From positions 248,001 through 312,000 of the forward strand of contig NZ_JAAUWT010000003.1 in the NCBI RefSeq assembly GCF_014694455.1: a stretch of 64,000 nt of DNA. The letters run 5' to 3'. Position numbers and translations under genes: made by a program. This DNA comes from Vibrio sp. S9_S30. Its GTDB lineage: Bacteria; Pseudomonadota; Gammaproteobacteria; Enterobacterales; Vibrionaceae. The notes below the pieces were generated by a model. The model was not told the DNA's origin. It ran no database searches and saw only the letters and a program-made list of their open reading frames with translations. Positions 53,803-62,312 of the stretch are shown in pieces. The first letter of the stretch is position 1, and every line of letters starts with the position of its first letter.

Positions 53803-55626
53803 ATGAAAACATCTATGAAAATAGTAAGTTTAGCTATATTAGCGGCGTGCAGTACCGCTGCGTATAGTGCTGGTCCTTCATGGACTCAAGCAGAAAAGGT
53901 ATTTAATACCTACGAAGATAATGCGTCATTATTACCAGTATCAGGTTATATCTCTAACTGGGGTCTGTACGAACGTGGCTTTAATGTCAATGAAATTGAA
54001 GGAAAATACGACAAGTTAGTGTATTCTTTCATGTCGCTTTGTGGTGCCAAGATTGGTGACCCGACGATTATTACTGCAGTTGAGTCTACAGAGAGAGTGT
54101 GTGCAGCGGGTGGTTACCCTGACTTCACCATTGTGTTTACCGACCCGTGGTCAGATCTCCATAAAGATTTAGGAGCCGGCCCGAGTCAATCTAACTTTGA
54201 AAACGGTCAGGAAGCCGCAGGGGGACTAGTTGCCGTTTTTCGTGAAATGAAGAAACGCGATCCAGGCTTAGAGCTTGCTTTCAGTGTGGGTGGCTGGTCG
54301 CTATCTGAACCATTCTCTCGCATGGCAAGTTCTGCTCAGACTCGTAAAGTGTTTGTCGACAGTGCTGTAAAGTGGTTCACTCTATATCCAATGTTTGACC
54401 AAATCGATATCGATTGGGAATACCCAGGTGGAAATGGTGCTGAGAAAAACTCATGGTTACCAGAGGATGGGGAGAACTACGCCCTTCTTATTAAAGAGCT
54501 GCGTACGGCTCTAGACACTGCCGGCCTACAAGCCAAGAAAATTGCTATCGCTGCTGGTGCACCTGCTACAAAACTGGACGCATCAAACATCAAAGCATTG
54601 CTTGATAACGGTTTGGATTATATCCACTTAATGACATACGACTTTATGGGCGAATGGCAAGACAAACTTGCCCACCACACCAACTTGTCAGGCGAACAGC
54701 TAAAAAATGACGAGTCTTTCCACTCTGCTGAGAAATCAATTGACTATATGATCGATGTACTTGGCATTCCATCAAACGTCATTCATATCGGTTATACAAA
54801 CTACAGCCGTAACGCAGGTGAAGTGAAACTTGACAGTGTTTCTCCGTTGGTGGGCTCTTTTACACCGGATAGATCAACAAACAAAAGTTATGATCCGGCT
54901 TCTTCTGAGCTTTTTGATTACGCAAACAAACTGATCAGCTACAAGAGCACAGGCGCTACTGGTCTACAAGGTTATGATATTTATACCGACATAGATGCCA
55001 ACGCAGACTTCCTGTTCAACAAAAATACCAAACAGTTCATAAGTGTTGATACACCTCGAACTGTTTACGCGAAAGCGGTGTACGCTAAAAAACGTAATCT
55101 AGGCGGTATTTTCAACTGGATGGTTGATCACGACCCTGGCTACCACATCAATGCAGCACGTGAAGGCTTAGGTTATAAAGCGACTCAGACTAAGCTAGAC
55201 ATGACTAACGCTATTAATACGTGTGGATTCATTGATGTAAATGGAAACAAGCTGTCTGAAGAAGACTGTAAAGTCTTAACGGGCATTAAGGCTGGTTCTA
55301 TCAAGCCGATTGCTCCGCCAACGCAACCCGCTGAGCCAACAAAACCAGCTGAGCCAACGCAGCCAGCTGAGACAACGCAACCCGCTGAGCCAACAAAACC
55401 AGCTGAGACAACAAAACCAGCTGAGCCAACGCAACCAGCTGAGACAACAAAACCAACCGATTCGACTGTTGAACAGTGGGATGCTACCAAGACTTATCAG
55501 CAAGGTACGTTCGTAATGTTCGAAAATGAAAAATGGTATGCACGGAGTTGGGCTCCTGCAGGCAGCGATAACCCTAAAGTGGCGTATCAAAAAGATAAGT
55601 GGGGTAACTGGGAACCAGCTAACTAA
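53803..55626 (+). CDS. Secreted or lipid-anchored GH18 chitinase with C-terminal chitin-binding module
   Basis: Endo- or exo-chitinase of 607 residues. The N-terminal signal contains LAAC (residues 13-16), a possible lipobox; alternatively signal peptidase I cuts after YSA (~23). GH18 barrel at ~45-450 with SVGGWS and the catalytic FDQIDIDWEYP (Asp199, 202, 204, acid Glu206), plus YDFMGEWQ and GGIFNWMVDHD. A linker of eight six-residue repeats (PTQPAE-like) at ~506-553 precedes a CBM5/12-type module (WDATKTYQQGTFVMFENEKWYARSWAPAG...WEPAN). Strong intrinsic terminator downstream. Typical of chitin-degrading vibrios. Confidence 0.93.
   Translation: MKTSMKIVSLAILAACSTAAYSAGPSWTQAEKVFNTYEDNASLLPVSGYISNWGLYERGFNVNEIEGKYDKLVYSFMSLCGAKIGDPTIITAVESTERVCAAGGYPDFTIVFTDPWSDLHKDLGAGPSQSNFENGQEAAGGLVAVFREMKKRDPGLELAFSVGGWSLSEPFSRMASSAQTRKVFVDSAVKWFTLYPMFDQIDIDWEYPGGNGAEKNSWLPEDGENYALLIKELRTALDTAGLQAKKIAIAAGAPATKLDASNIKALLDNGLDYIHLMTYDFMGEWQDKLAHHTNLSGEQLKNDESFHSAEKSIDYMIDVLGIPSNVIHIGYTNYSRNAGEVKLDSVSPLVGSFTPDRSTNKSYDPASSELFDYANKLISYKSTGATGLQGYDIYTDIDANADFLFNKNTKQFISVDTPRTVYAKAVYAKKRNLGGIFNWMVDHDPGYHINAAREGLGYKATQTKLDMTNAINTCGFIDVNGNKLSEEDCKVLTGIKAGSIKPIAPPTQPAEPTKPAEPTQPAETTQPAEPTKPAETTKPAEPTQPAETTKPTDSTVEQWDATKTYQQGTFVMFENEKWYARSWAPAGSDNPKVAYQKDKWGNWEPAN
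55318..55461 (+). repeat. Eight 18-bp repeats encoding the chitinase linker
   Basis: In-frame repeats encode eight units of the form (P/T)T(Q/K)PAE, the last diverged to TTKPTD. Number of copies could vary between strains without shifting the frame. Confidence 0.9.
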
Positions 55627-55655
55627 TACCACCAATAATTAGTATTCTCTCATTC

Positions 55656-55694
55656 AACCCCTGCTCTGGTTCATCCAAAACAGGGGTTTTTTTG
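55656..55694 (+). terminator. Rho-independent terminator after chitinase
   Basis: AACCCCTG (55656-55663) / CAGGGGTT (55681-55688) followed by a run of T. Confidence 0.88.
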
Positions 55695-55849
55695 GCAAAT
55701 TACACTTCCCTACAACACCAAAAGCGCCTCCAGACCCATTGTGTTCTTCGAGGCTTTTCAAATAAATAGAGTCGATGTGCGGGGTTAAAGACTGAAACCT
55801 GATCTTGGCGTTATTCGTTACCCGTAATCAGGCGTTAGCTTTTTCTGAA

Positions 55850-55978
55850 TTAATTTGGGGAATGTAACCCCATTCTGTTTCCTTCTGAATCAAGGAAAAT
55901 AGCAAAGAATCCACTTTCGTCAGCATGAGCGGTTTTGGGAATAACGATTTTGCCGCCGTTTTTTTCCACTTCATCAAG
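55850..55978 (-). pseudogene. VOC/glyoxalase-family C-terminal remnant
   Basis: The minus strand encodes LDEVEKNGGKIVIPKTAHA followed by DESGFFAIFLDSEGNRMGLHSPN and a stop, the typical end of a VOC (glyoxalase/bleomycin-resistance) domain. An in-frame TAA lies two codons upstream of the similarity, and there is no start, so only the last ~43 residues survive. The rest of the gene is missing, replaced by the end of the DUF457 gene region. Confidence 0.7.
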
Positions 55979-56020
55979 TGATTAATTTCCCTATGTTATA
56001 CGCCACCAAAGTGGCTTCCA

Positions 56021-57022
56021 TCAATCATCCAATAGCATGTCAAGAAACAACGCTCTGGACGTTGGGGAGTTGTCCCTGTGAGTCGCGTACTCTACGTGCG
56101 TTTCTTCAGAAGCGGTTGGAGATAACCTGATGCTCCAAAGTGCATTTAGCTGATTTGGCACAACAGAATAACGTACGTCGATGATACGTAACTCGTCGGT
56201 TGGGTCCTGCGCGATGTACCCATTAGAAAACCAGCGGAAACGTTCGATATCTTTGGCTTGCTGTGAATTCGGATCGAGCCATGGGAAGTCTCGCCCGACA
56301 TCCAACTTAGCCACGGACTCACCGGGGTAAGTTTTCACAGACGTTCCCACCCTCACCGCATCCACGTAATAACTGTCTTCGGTTTCGTAAACCACTTTCC
56401 AAAGTAAAAGGTTCGCAAAACTTGGTTTGGCTTCAAGTTTAATCGGTGCGTGCTGTCTTTCTTGAGCCAATTGCCAGCCTGCCGTTTCCGCTCTGTCTCT
56501 TTGAATCATTCCAAACGTCAGATAGACCAGTACCCAAAGAAAGGCGACACGGGAAAACAAAGGGTTTCGCTTCAGTATTGCAAATATAAGTAGTACCAAT
56601 ATGGGAAGCGTAAATGCAGGATCGATAATAGACACCGTGTTCCAAGCATAACGTGCATTACTCAAGGGCCAAAACAGCTGTGTGCCATAGCTGGTGCAGG
56701 AATCCAGCAGGGCATGAGTGCCATAACCTAGTGCACAAAAGACCCAGCTTTGTTTAAATGAAAGCCCGCGCCTTTTTGAGACAAGCTGGTGCAAAACCAA
56801 AGCACAGATTAAGCTTCCAATTGGGATGAACAGGAGGGAATGAGTGAACTGCCGGTGGAATTCCAAAAACAGCAGTGGGTCGGTTGATGAACGAATGAGT
56901 ACATCCAAATCTGGCGCCATGCCAGCAAGGAACCCTAACACTCCCACCACAATCAAATGCTGTTTTTTGCTCACCGACTGAGGCAAAGAAGCGCCCAATA
57001 AGCCCTGCGTTAATGGATCCAT
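56021..57022 (-). CDS. YdjM-like membrane-bound metal-dependent hydrolase (DUF457)
   Basis: Inner-membrane protein of ~333 residues. N-terminal MDPLTQGLLGASLPQSV and the spaced motifs GMAPDLDVL, HRQFTHSLLF and GYGTHALLDSCTSYGTQLFWPLS place conserved Asp and His residues at a presumed metal site, as in YdjM/DUF457 proteins. Four or five hydrophobic segments are followed by a soluble C-terminal domain of ~130 residues. ATG 57022 has GAGG seven bases upstream. Activity unknown; E. coli YdjM is SOS-induced, but no LexA box was noticed here. Confidence 0.82.
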   Translation of the reverse strand: MDPLTQGLLGASLPQSVSKKQHLIVVGVLGFLAGMAPDLDVLIRSSTDPLLFLEFHRQFTHSLLFIPIGSLICALVLHQLVSKRRGLSFKQSWVFCALGYGTHALLDSCTSYGTQLFWPLSNARYAWNTVSIIDPAFTLPILVLLIFAILKRNPLFSRVAFLWVLVYLTFGMIQRDRAETAGWQLAQERQHAPIKLEAKPSFANLLLWKVVYETEDSYYVDAVRVGTSVKTYPGESVAKLDVGRDFPWLDPNSQQAKDIERFRWFSNGYIAQDPTDELRIIDVRYSVVPNQLNALWSIRLSPTASEETHVEYATHRDNSPTSRALFLDMLLDD

Positions 57023-57167
57023 CAAGTACCCTCAAATAAGGTTTTAGCCGAACACGGTTATACTGTGTTACCTAAATCTAAGATCATCAAATTTGGCGTG
57101 ATTTCAGTGTAAAAGGTAATGAACGAGTTCGCTAATCTGGGTATCTAAAACGCGGTCTGGACACACA

Positions 57168-57206
57168 AAAAAGCCTCGAAGATCGATATGGTCTTCGAGG
57201 CTTTTT
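57168..57206 (-). terminator. Rho-independent terminator for the 43-residue gene
   Basis: AAAAAGCCTCGAAGA (57168-57182) pairs perfectly over 15 bp with TCTTCGAGGCTTTTT (57192-57206); T-tracts exist on both strands. It is 44 bp past the small gene stop. A related, imperfect hairpin with the same CTTCGAGGCTTTT arm is at ~55720-55759. Confidence 0.88.
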
Positions 57207-57249
57207 CAATGCATGGAGCAGTGGAATTGCGGAATCCAAATGTATTGGA

Positions 57250-57381
57250 TTAAAGCGCTTCTTCCTGGGCTTGCTTTACCAATGCCTGACGTTGAGCTTC
57301 TTTTTCGCATGACGCGTTATTATTGTTTTTGCTTTCATTTTCCAATTCACTTGGAACGAATACATAGTACTTATTGAACAT
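57250..57381 (-). CDS. Small protein of 43 residues
   Basis: ATG at 57381 preceded by GAGG at 6-nt spacing; sequence begins MFNKYYVFVPSELENESKNN and continues with a charged Gln/Glu/Lys-rich helix ending QAQEEAL. A strong terminator follows 44 bp downstream, so the gene has its own transcription unit boundaries. One Cys, no signal peptide or membrane segment. I do not recognise a family. The good ribosome site plus terminator make it more likely real than chance. Confidence 0.6.
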   Translation of the reverse strand: MFNKYYVFVPSELENESKNNNNASCEKEAQRQALVKQAQEEAL

Positions 57382-57748
57382 CTTGAACCTCAAACTGCAT
57401 GAATCATTACGCTCGAAATTATTCACCTAGCGTAATCAAGCCGAAAATATTAATGACTTCATTCTCAATATTCAATCGAATTTATGTAATTTTTTATCAA
57501 GAAAGTGGGTTTGCGATGAACTTCATGAAGTAGGGTAAAAAATAGGAAGATACACGGTCTCGAACCTTAAACTGATTGCAACGGCTACGAGTAACCAAGT
57601 CAATATCCGATTGAAAATCGAAAATAATTTCGGATTATTGAGCTTGTGCCCTAATCCTTCCCCGATAAGGGAATAACTTGTAGGAGCCTCAAAAACGAGC
57701 AGCGATTTGCAATAGGAAAAAACCGTCTATTCTAGGAATGTATTTACA

Positions 57749-57883
57749 ATGCGCTTTAAATCAATAGCTCTCCTAATTTTAACTTTTAGTTCTTGTACCT
57801 TTGCAGACGACTTAAAGAGCGCTAATGAGCGTCTGGCACAGAAATATGTTGAGCTAAATGAGACTATGGAGGTGTACAGCTAA
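57749..57883 (+). pseudogene. Truncated gene for a small exported protein
   Basis: An open frame of 44 codons starts MRFKSIALLILTFSSCTFAD, a clean signal peptide, and continues LKSANERLAQKYVELNETMEVYS before stopping. The stop lies at the edge of an IS630-type transposase fragment (from ~57884), so the original gene was probably cut by insertion and its 3' part lost. Confidence 0.55.
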
Positions 57884-57995
57884 CTTCAGATGCAAGTAGC
57901 ACCGATTTTATCCGGTCACACACTCGGCTATCACGAGTCTTACCATGCTGGCTATCGAGTTCTTGTTGTTGGCTTTCGGTTAGAGTCATTTTCAT
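57884..57995 (-). mobile_element. IS630-family transposase N-terminal remnant
   Basis: The minus strand from 57995 encodes MKMTLTESQQQELDSQHGKT then RDSRVCDRIKSVLLASE, the start of IS630-family transposases (T-x-Q-x-x-L...RDRIKAVLLASEGWS). Similarity ends near 57884, and the frame then stops within a few codons. Only ~37 of ~340 residues remain and no intact terminal repeats were identified, so this is a deletion scar. Confidence 0.7.
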
Positions 57996-58306
57996 AGTGT
58001 GTAGCATGATCCTCATCACTAAATAAATCAACCATGTTCAATAAATATATTTATTTCCTTGATTTGAAGCAATAAAAGCAAAGCAAATATTCATCTATTA
58101 CTGTTATTATTAATATCTCGATGACATTAACACTTTATTAATTAATGCTATTGTTAATTTCAAATCTCGGAGACTTACGTCGAACATCTATCCACAAATC
58201 CAATAAAACATTTTCACTCCCACAGGAGTTATAATAATTTAATCAGCAGTACAACCGATCAATAAATATAAAAACTCTAGATAATAACTTTACCATTACA
58301 TCTAGT

Positions 58307-59184
58307 AAGAGGAGGTTTGTATTTAGAAGAGCTTTGCGAATTATCCCTCCATACTATTGTGCGCTATTGTTTTCCCTAGCTCTTGTATATTTATTCCTTA
58401 ATGTGCCAGATGGTTCTCAATGGGATATATCCATTCCTATTACTCTCGAAGGAATTATCAGTCATTTTTTATTGCTGAATGACCTTTTTGGTGGAACACA
58501 GATAAATTATGTTTTTTGGTCAGTGGCTCTAGAGTTTAAACTATACTTTCTATTCTTGTTTTTCTTGTATATATGGAGAAGATTCGGCGCCTTATCACTA
58601 CTTGTTGGCGTGTCAATTCTAGTCTACACGACGATTATTATTCTTGAAGCTATAGGATTAACATCAGTTCCTCCACAGTTTCTAGGTCTCATACTATTTT
58701 TTGTTATGGGTATGCTCAGTTCATATCTTGGTTCTTCAATAAATAAAGAGAATGCAGGAAAACTTTTGGTTTTAGGTGTTTTTCTATTTGTTATACTGGT
58801 CTTATCTTGTATCGTTATTGGCATAAGAAACGCTCATGATTATTTGATATATTTGGATACGATACTTGCTGTATCTACTTCTTTTTTGTTAATTTCAATG
58901 AATGCACTTGGAACACCCAAGATATTGAGATGTTAATGTCGCTTGGTGTATTTTCATATAGTTTATATCTTATACATGCCCCAATTATAGCAATCATAGA
59001 TAGATATTTCGCCAGAACTATTTCGGAGTCAGATGACATTAGGTTTCTAACTATCATGCTTGCGTCTATACCCATTTGCATCTTATGTGCACTGATTTTT
59101 TACAAGTTAATTGAGAAGCCATCCTTAAATCTGAGGGAAAGGAAAATAATAAACCACTCAGAGGTCAAGCCACATTTTGAGTAA
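58307..59184 (+). pseudogene. Acyltransferase 3 (OafA-type), 5'-truncated and frameshifted
   Basis: Two adjacent frames together give one membrane acyltransferase. The first (from KRRFVFRRALRIIPPYY, through NYVFWSVALEFKLYF) ends at TAA 58934-58936; the second (MLMSLGVFSYSLYLIHAPII...) begins at 58930 in another frame. GVFSYSLYLIH must follow NALGTPKILR in an intact protein, so a single-base indel near 58925-58933 is indicated. The N-terminal ~100 residues with the catalytic His are missing, so the gene was already truncated. Low GC and loss of function fit transferred surface-polysaccharide modification DNA. Confidence 0.8.
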
Positions 59185-59214
59185 TTTACACTTCAAGGAA
59201 TATTTGGATTATTT

Positions 59215-59541
59215 ATGAGTAATTGGTTATATCTGTTCGTAGCAGTTATATTTGAGGTAATCGCAACATCATCCCTAAAATCATCGAAAGGTTTTACAAA
59301 TCTTATACCTTCTATAATTGTTGTTTTAGGTTATGCAGGTGCTTTTTATTTTCTATCGCTCACTTTAATGTCCATACCAATAGGTGTCGCGTATGCTGTT
59401 TGGTCGGGATTTGGGATTGTATTGATTTCCCTCGTTGGTTTTTTCATATTCAAACAAAACTTAGATTTACCAGCAATATTGGGGATGTCTATGATAATTT
59501 CGGGCGTATTGATCGTCCATATATTTTCAAACAGTATTTAG
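59215..59541 (+). CDS. Small multidrug resistance (SMR) transporter, EmrE-like
   Basis: Four-TM inner-membrane exporter of 108 residues. Glu14 (VAVIFEVIATS) is the essential proton/substrate carboxylate of SMR proteins. YAVWSGFGIVLISLVG and LDLPAILGMSMIISGVLIV match EmrE closely. Works as a dimer, exchanging protons for cations such as quaternary ammonium compounds. Its next gene is a DUF5360 protein. The AT-rich composition differs from the chromosomal core. Confidence 0.88.
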   Translation: MSNWLYLFVAVIFEVIATSSLKSSKGFTNLIPSIIVVLGYAGAFYFLSLTLMSIPIGVAYAVWSGFGIVLISLVGFFIFKQNLDLPAILGMSMIISGVLIVHIFSNSI

Positions 59542-59562
59542 TTCTAAAAGGGATACAACTAC

Positions 59563-60000
59563 ATGAACGTGAAAAACACGCTATTAACTATAACAGAGCT
59601 AGGAATGGCAGCTTATTGGATATTAGCGATTCTAGACACTACAAATACTATTTCCATTCCGCCGGAATATATGTACTCCGATCATAAAAACAAGATCGTT
59701 GTGGCATGGAACTGGTCTTTCTTCCCTATGGATATTATGTTTGTCGTCTTGGGTTTAGTCAGTCGATTTAGTGGTATAAGCCAAGTGAATAAGAATTTTC
59801 TCTCAATTTTCTCTTTGTCACTCATGTTCTGTGCAGGAATCATGGCTATCTCATATTGGACAATCATGAGAGAGTTTGACGTTTTTTGGTGGGGGGTAAA
59901 TCTTTGGTTACTTGGGCTTTCTTCTTGGTGTTTGTTGACACAGTTTATTAAAGCAAAGCGATGCTCAGACGAGCCTATTTTACGCGAGCAAGTTAGCTAA
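59563..60000 (+). CDS. YvaD-like membrane protein (DUF5360)
   Basis: Membrane protein of 145 residues with four hydrophobic segments: LTITELGMAAYWILAIL, AWNWSFFPMDIMFVVLGLVSRF, FLSIFSLSLMFCAGIMAISYW and WGVNLWLLGLSSWCLLTQF. It resembles Bacillus YvaD, whose gene is likewise beside an SMR transporter gene (yvaE). It starts 21 bp after the SMR stop, so the two form an operon. Function unknown; a helper of the transporter is possible. Confidence 0.72.
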   Translation: MNVKNTLLTITELGMAAYWILAILDTTNTISIPPEYMYSDHKNKIVVAWNWSFFPMDIMFVVLGLVSRFSGISQVNKNFLSIFSLSLMFCAGIMAISYWTIMREFDVFWWGVNLWLLGLSSWCLLTQFIKAKRCSDEPILREQVS

Positions 60001-60074
60001 AACAAAGATAGTAGAACATTTTAATTTGGAACAGATTTATACCCAAGTAACCTCTAGATACTTGGCTCTGCAAG

Positions 60075-60106
60075 AATGCCACTCGCTATGATATGCGAGT
60101 GGCATT
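60075..60106. terminator. Perfect 12-bp stem-loop after gnd
   Basis: AATGCCACTCGC (60075-60086) / GCGAGTGGCATT (60095-60106) with an 8-nt loop, between the convergent DUF5360 and gnd stops. No long U-tract. Confidence 0.7.
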
Positions 60107-60126
60107 AAGTTTGGATTACGAGGTAA

Positions 60127-61575
60127 TTATACGTCGTAAGTAGTAGAAGCGGTGTCGCCGCCTGTACCAGTCCAGTTTGTGTGGAAGAATTCACCACGCT
60201 TACGGTCGATACGCTCGTATGTGTGAGCACCGAAGTAGTCACGCTGAGCTTGAAGCAAGTTCGCAGGTAGGCGAGCTGTTGTGTAACCGTCTAGGAAAGA
60301 TAGCGCAGAAATCGTACATGGCATTGGGATACCAGACTCTAGAGATTTCGCTGCTACTTTACGCCATGCTGCTAGGCTGTTTTGTAGGATGTTTTTGAAG
60401 TACTCGTCAGAACCCAGGAACGCAATGTCTGGGTTTGCTTCGTACGCATCACGGATGTTGCCTAGGAATGCGCTGCGGATGATACAACCACCACGCCACA
60501 TTAGTGCTACGTTACCGTAGTTTAGGTCCCAGCCGTTTTCGTTCGATGCTTCACGCATTAGCATGAAACCTTGAGCGTAAGAGATGATCTTTGAAGCCAG
60601 TAGAGCCTGACGAAGTGCGTCAACCCACTCTTTCTTGTCGCCTTCCACTGGAGCGATAGTCTTACCGAACAGTTTTTCAGCTTCAACACGTTGGTCTTTC
60701 AGTGCAGACAGGCAACGAGAGAATACCGACTCAGAGATAAGCGTTAGAGGAATACCTAGGTCTAGTGCGTTGATGCCCGTCCACTTACCCGTACCTTTCT
60801 GACCGGCTGTGTCTAGGATTTTCTCAACAAGAGCTTCACCGTCTTCATCTTTGTAGCCAAGGATGTCAGCTGTGATTTCAACTAGGTAGCTGTCTAGCTC
60901 AGTCTTGTTCCAATCAGCAAATACAGCTTGCATTTCGTCAGCTGAAAGGCCAAGACCGTCTTTCATGAACTGGTATGCTTCAGTGATAAGCTGCATGTCA
61001 CCGTATTCGATGCCGTTGTGTACCATCTTAACGAAGTGACCCGCACCGTCGTTACCGACCCAGTCACAGCAAGGCTCGCCAGCGTCAGTTTTTGCAGAGA
61101 TACCTTGGAAGATGGGCTTAACCGCTTCCCAAGCTTCTGGAGAACCACCCGGCATGATCGATGGTCCGAAACGTGCACCTTCTTCACCACCAGATACACC
61201 CGTACCGATGAAGTGAATGCCTTTCTCGCGACAATGCGCTACGCGACGGTTTGTATCTGGGTAGTTCGTGTTACCACCGTCGATGATGATGTCGCCTTCA
61301 TCTAGAAGCGGGATTAGGTTGTCGATGAATGCATCCACAACTGCACCAGCACGAACCATGAGCATCACTTTGCGTGGTGCTTCTAGCTTCTCTACTAGCT
61401 CTTCTAGAGAGTAAGCACCCACTATGTTTGTGCCTTTCGCCGGGCCTTCTAGGAACTCGTCTACCTTCGCAGCAGTACGGTTGTGAGCCACAACTTTGAA
61501 GCCGTGGTCGTTCATGTTTAGGATAAGGTTCTGACCCATTACTGCTAGGCCAATAACACCGATATCACCTTTCAT
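60127..61575 (-). CDS. gnd: 6-phosphogluconate dehydrogenase (decarboxylating)
   Basis: Third enzyme of the oxidative pentose-phosphate pathway: 6-phosphogluconate + NADP to ribulose 5-phosphate + CO2. 482 residues, normal for the long gamma-proteobacterial form. Motifs: GVIGLAVMGQNLILN nucleotide fold, VSGGEEGARFGPSIMPGG, the catalytic KMVHNGIEYGDMQ (Lys) and the C-terminal FHTNWTGTGG. Last gene of zwf-pgl-gnd, 20 bp after pgl. Confidence 0.97.
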   Translation of the reverse strand: MKGDIGVIGLAVMGQNLILNMNDHGFKVVAHNRTAAKVDEFLEGPAKGTNIVGAYSLEELVEKLEAPRKVMLMVRAGAVVDAFIDNLIPLLDEGDIIIDGGNTNYPDTNRRVAHCREKGIHFIGTGVSGGEEGARFGPSIMPGGSPEAWEAVKPIFQGISAKTDAGEPCCDWVGNDGAGHFVKMVHNGIEYGDMQLITEAYQFMKDGLGLSADEMQAVFADWNKTELDSYLVEITADILGYKDEDGEALVEKILDTAGQKGTGKWTGINALDLGIPLTLISESVFSRCLSALKDQRVEAEKLFGKTIAPVEGDKKEWVDALRQALLASKIISYAQGFMLMREASNENGWDLNYGNVALMWRGGCIIRSAFLGNIRDAYEANPDIAFLGSDEYFKNILQNSLAAWRKVAAKSLESGIPMPCTISALSFLDGYTTARLPANLLQAQRDYFGAHTYERIDRKRGEFFHTNWTGTGGDTASTTYDV

Positions 61576-61595
61576 TATTCATCTCCATTAATCGA

Positions 61596-62312
61596 TCAGG
61601 CAATTTTACTTGCTGCGTCTGAATCTAAGTACCACTCCGTTTCGCCCGCTTTGGACTGAATTTTCGCCGCCGGATAAGGCAATGCTTCGGCTGGAGTGGT
61701 GTGAATTTCGTGTACGATCTCAGTCTTGCCTGCGCCTAACACTAGGTAGCTGATGCGCTTCGCCGCTTCCAACACTTTGGCGGTTTTCGACACGCGGATT
61801 TGACCGGATTCTGGATGAGAGGCCAAAACAGATAGGCTCTCATCGTTGTAATTGGTTTGCTCTGGGAACAACGAAGCCGTGTGGCCATCAGCACCCACAC
61901 CAAGCAGAATCCAATCGAACACTGGCGTGCCGTTTTCAGTTGGGATCACCTCTGCCATTTCATTGGCGAAGCGCTCAGCTTCTGCTTTTGGCTCGTCTTC
62001 ACCACGGATGCGGTGAATGTTGTCTGCCGGAATCTCTACTTGGCTGAACAACAATGCGTTCGCTTCGCCGTAGTTACTTTCTGCATCATCCGGTGCAACG
62101 CAGCGCTCATCACCCCACCAGAAGTGGAGGTTGTTCCACTGGATAGATGTTGCGTAAGCCTCTGTCGCAAGCAGCTTGAACAACATCTTTGGCGTGCTGC
62201 CACCAGATAATGAAATGTGCACAGGCTTGCCTTGCTCGCTGAACGCTTTCAGCTCGTTTGCTAGGCTTTCTACTACCTGATCCGCAGTTTGGAAGATCTT
62301 ATGATTGATCAT
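61596..62312 (-). CDS. pgl: 6-phosphogluconolactonase
   Basis: Hydrolyses 6-phospho-D-glucono-1,5-lactone to 6-phosphogluconate. 238 residues of the NagB/DevB type: [34 protein letters not shown] and [16 protein letters not shown] are family signatures. Its start overlaps the zwf stop by 4 bp (ATGA), indicating coupled translation. Confidence 0.95.
   Translation of the reverse strand: MINHKIFQTADQVVESLANELKAFSEQGKPVHISLSGGSTPKMLFKLLATEAYATSIQWNNLHFWWGDERCVAPDDAESNYGEANALLFSQVEIPADNIHRIRGEDEPKAEAERFANEMAEVIPTENGTPVFDWILLGVGADGHTASLFPEQTNYNDESLSVLASHPESGQIRVSKTAKVLEAAKRISYLVLGAGKTEIVHEIHTTPAEALPYPAAKIQSKAGETEWYLDSDAASKIA

Noticed and set aside
55801..55840. GGCGTTATTCG and GGCGTTAG resemble attC/VCR core ends, next to a VOC remnant and other cassette-like genes.
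   Set aside because: No complete attC with paired inner and outer cores could be assembled, and the genes lie on both strands with long gaps, unlike an integron cassette array.
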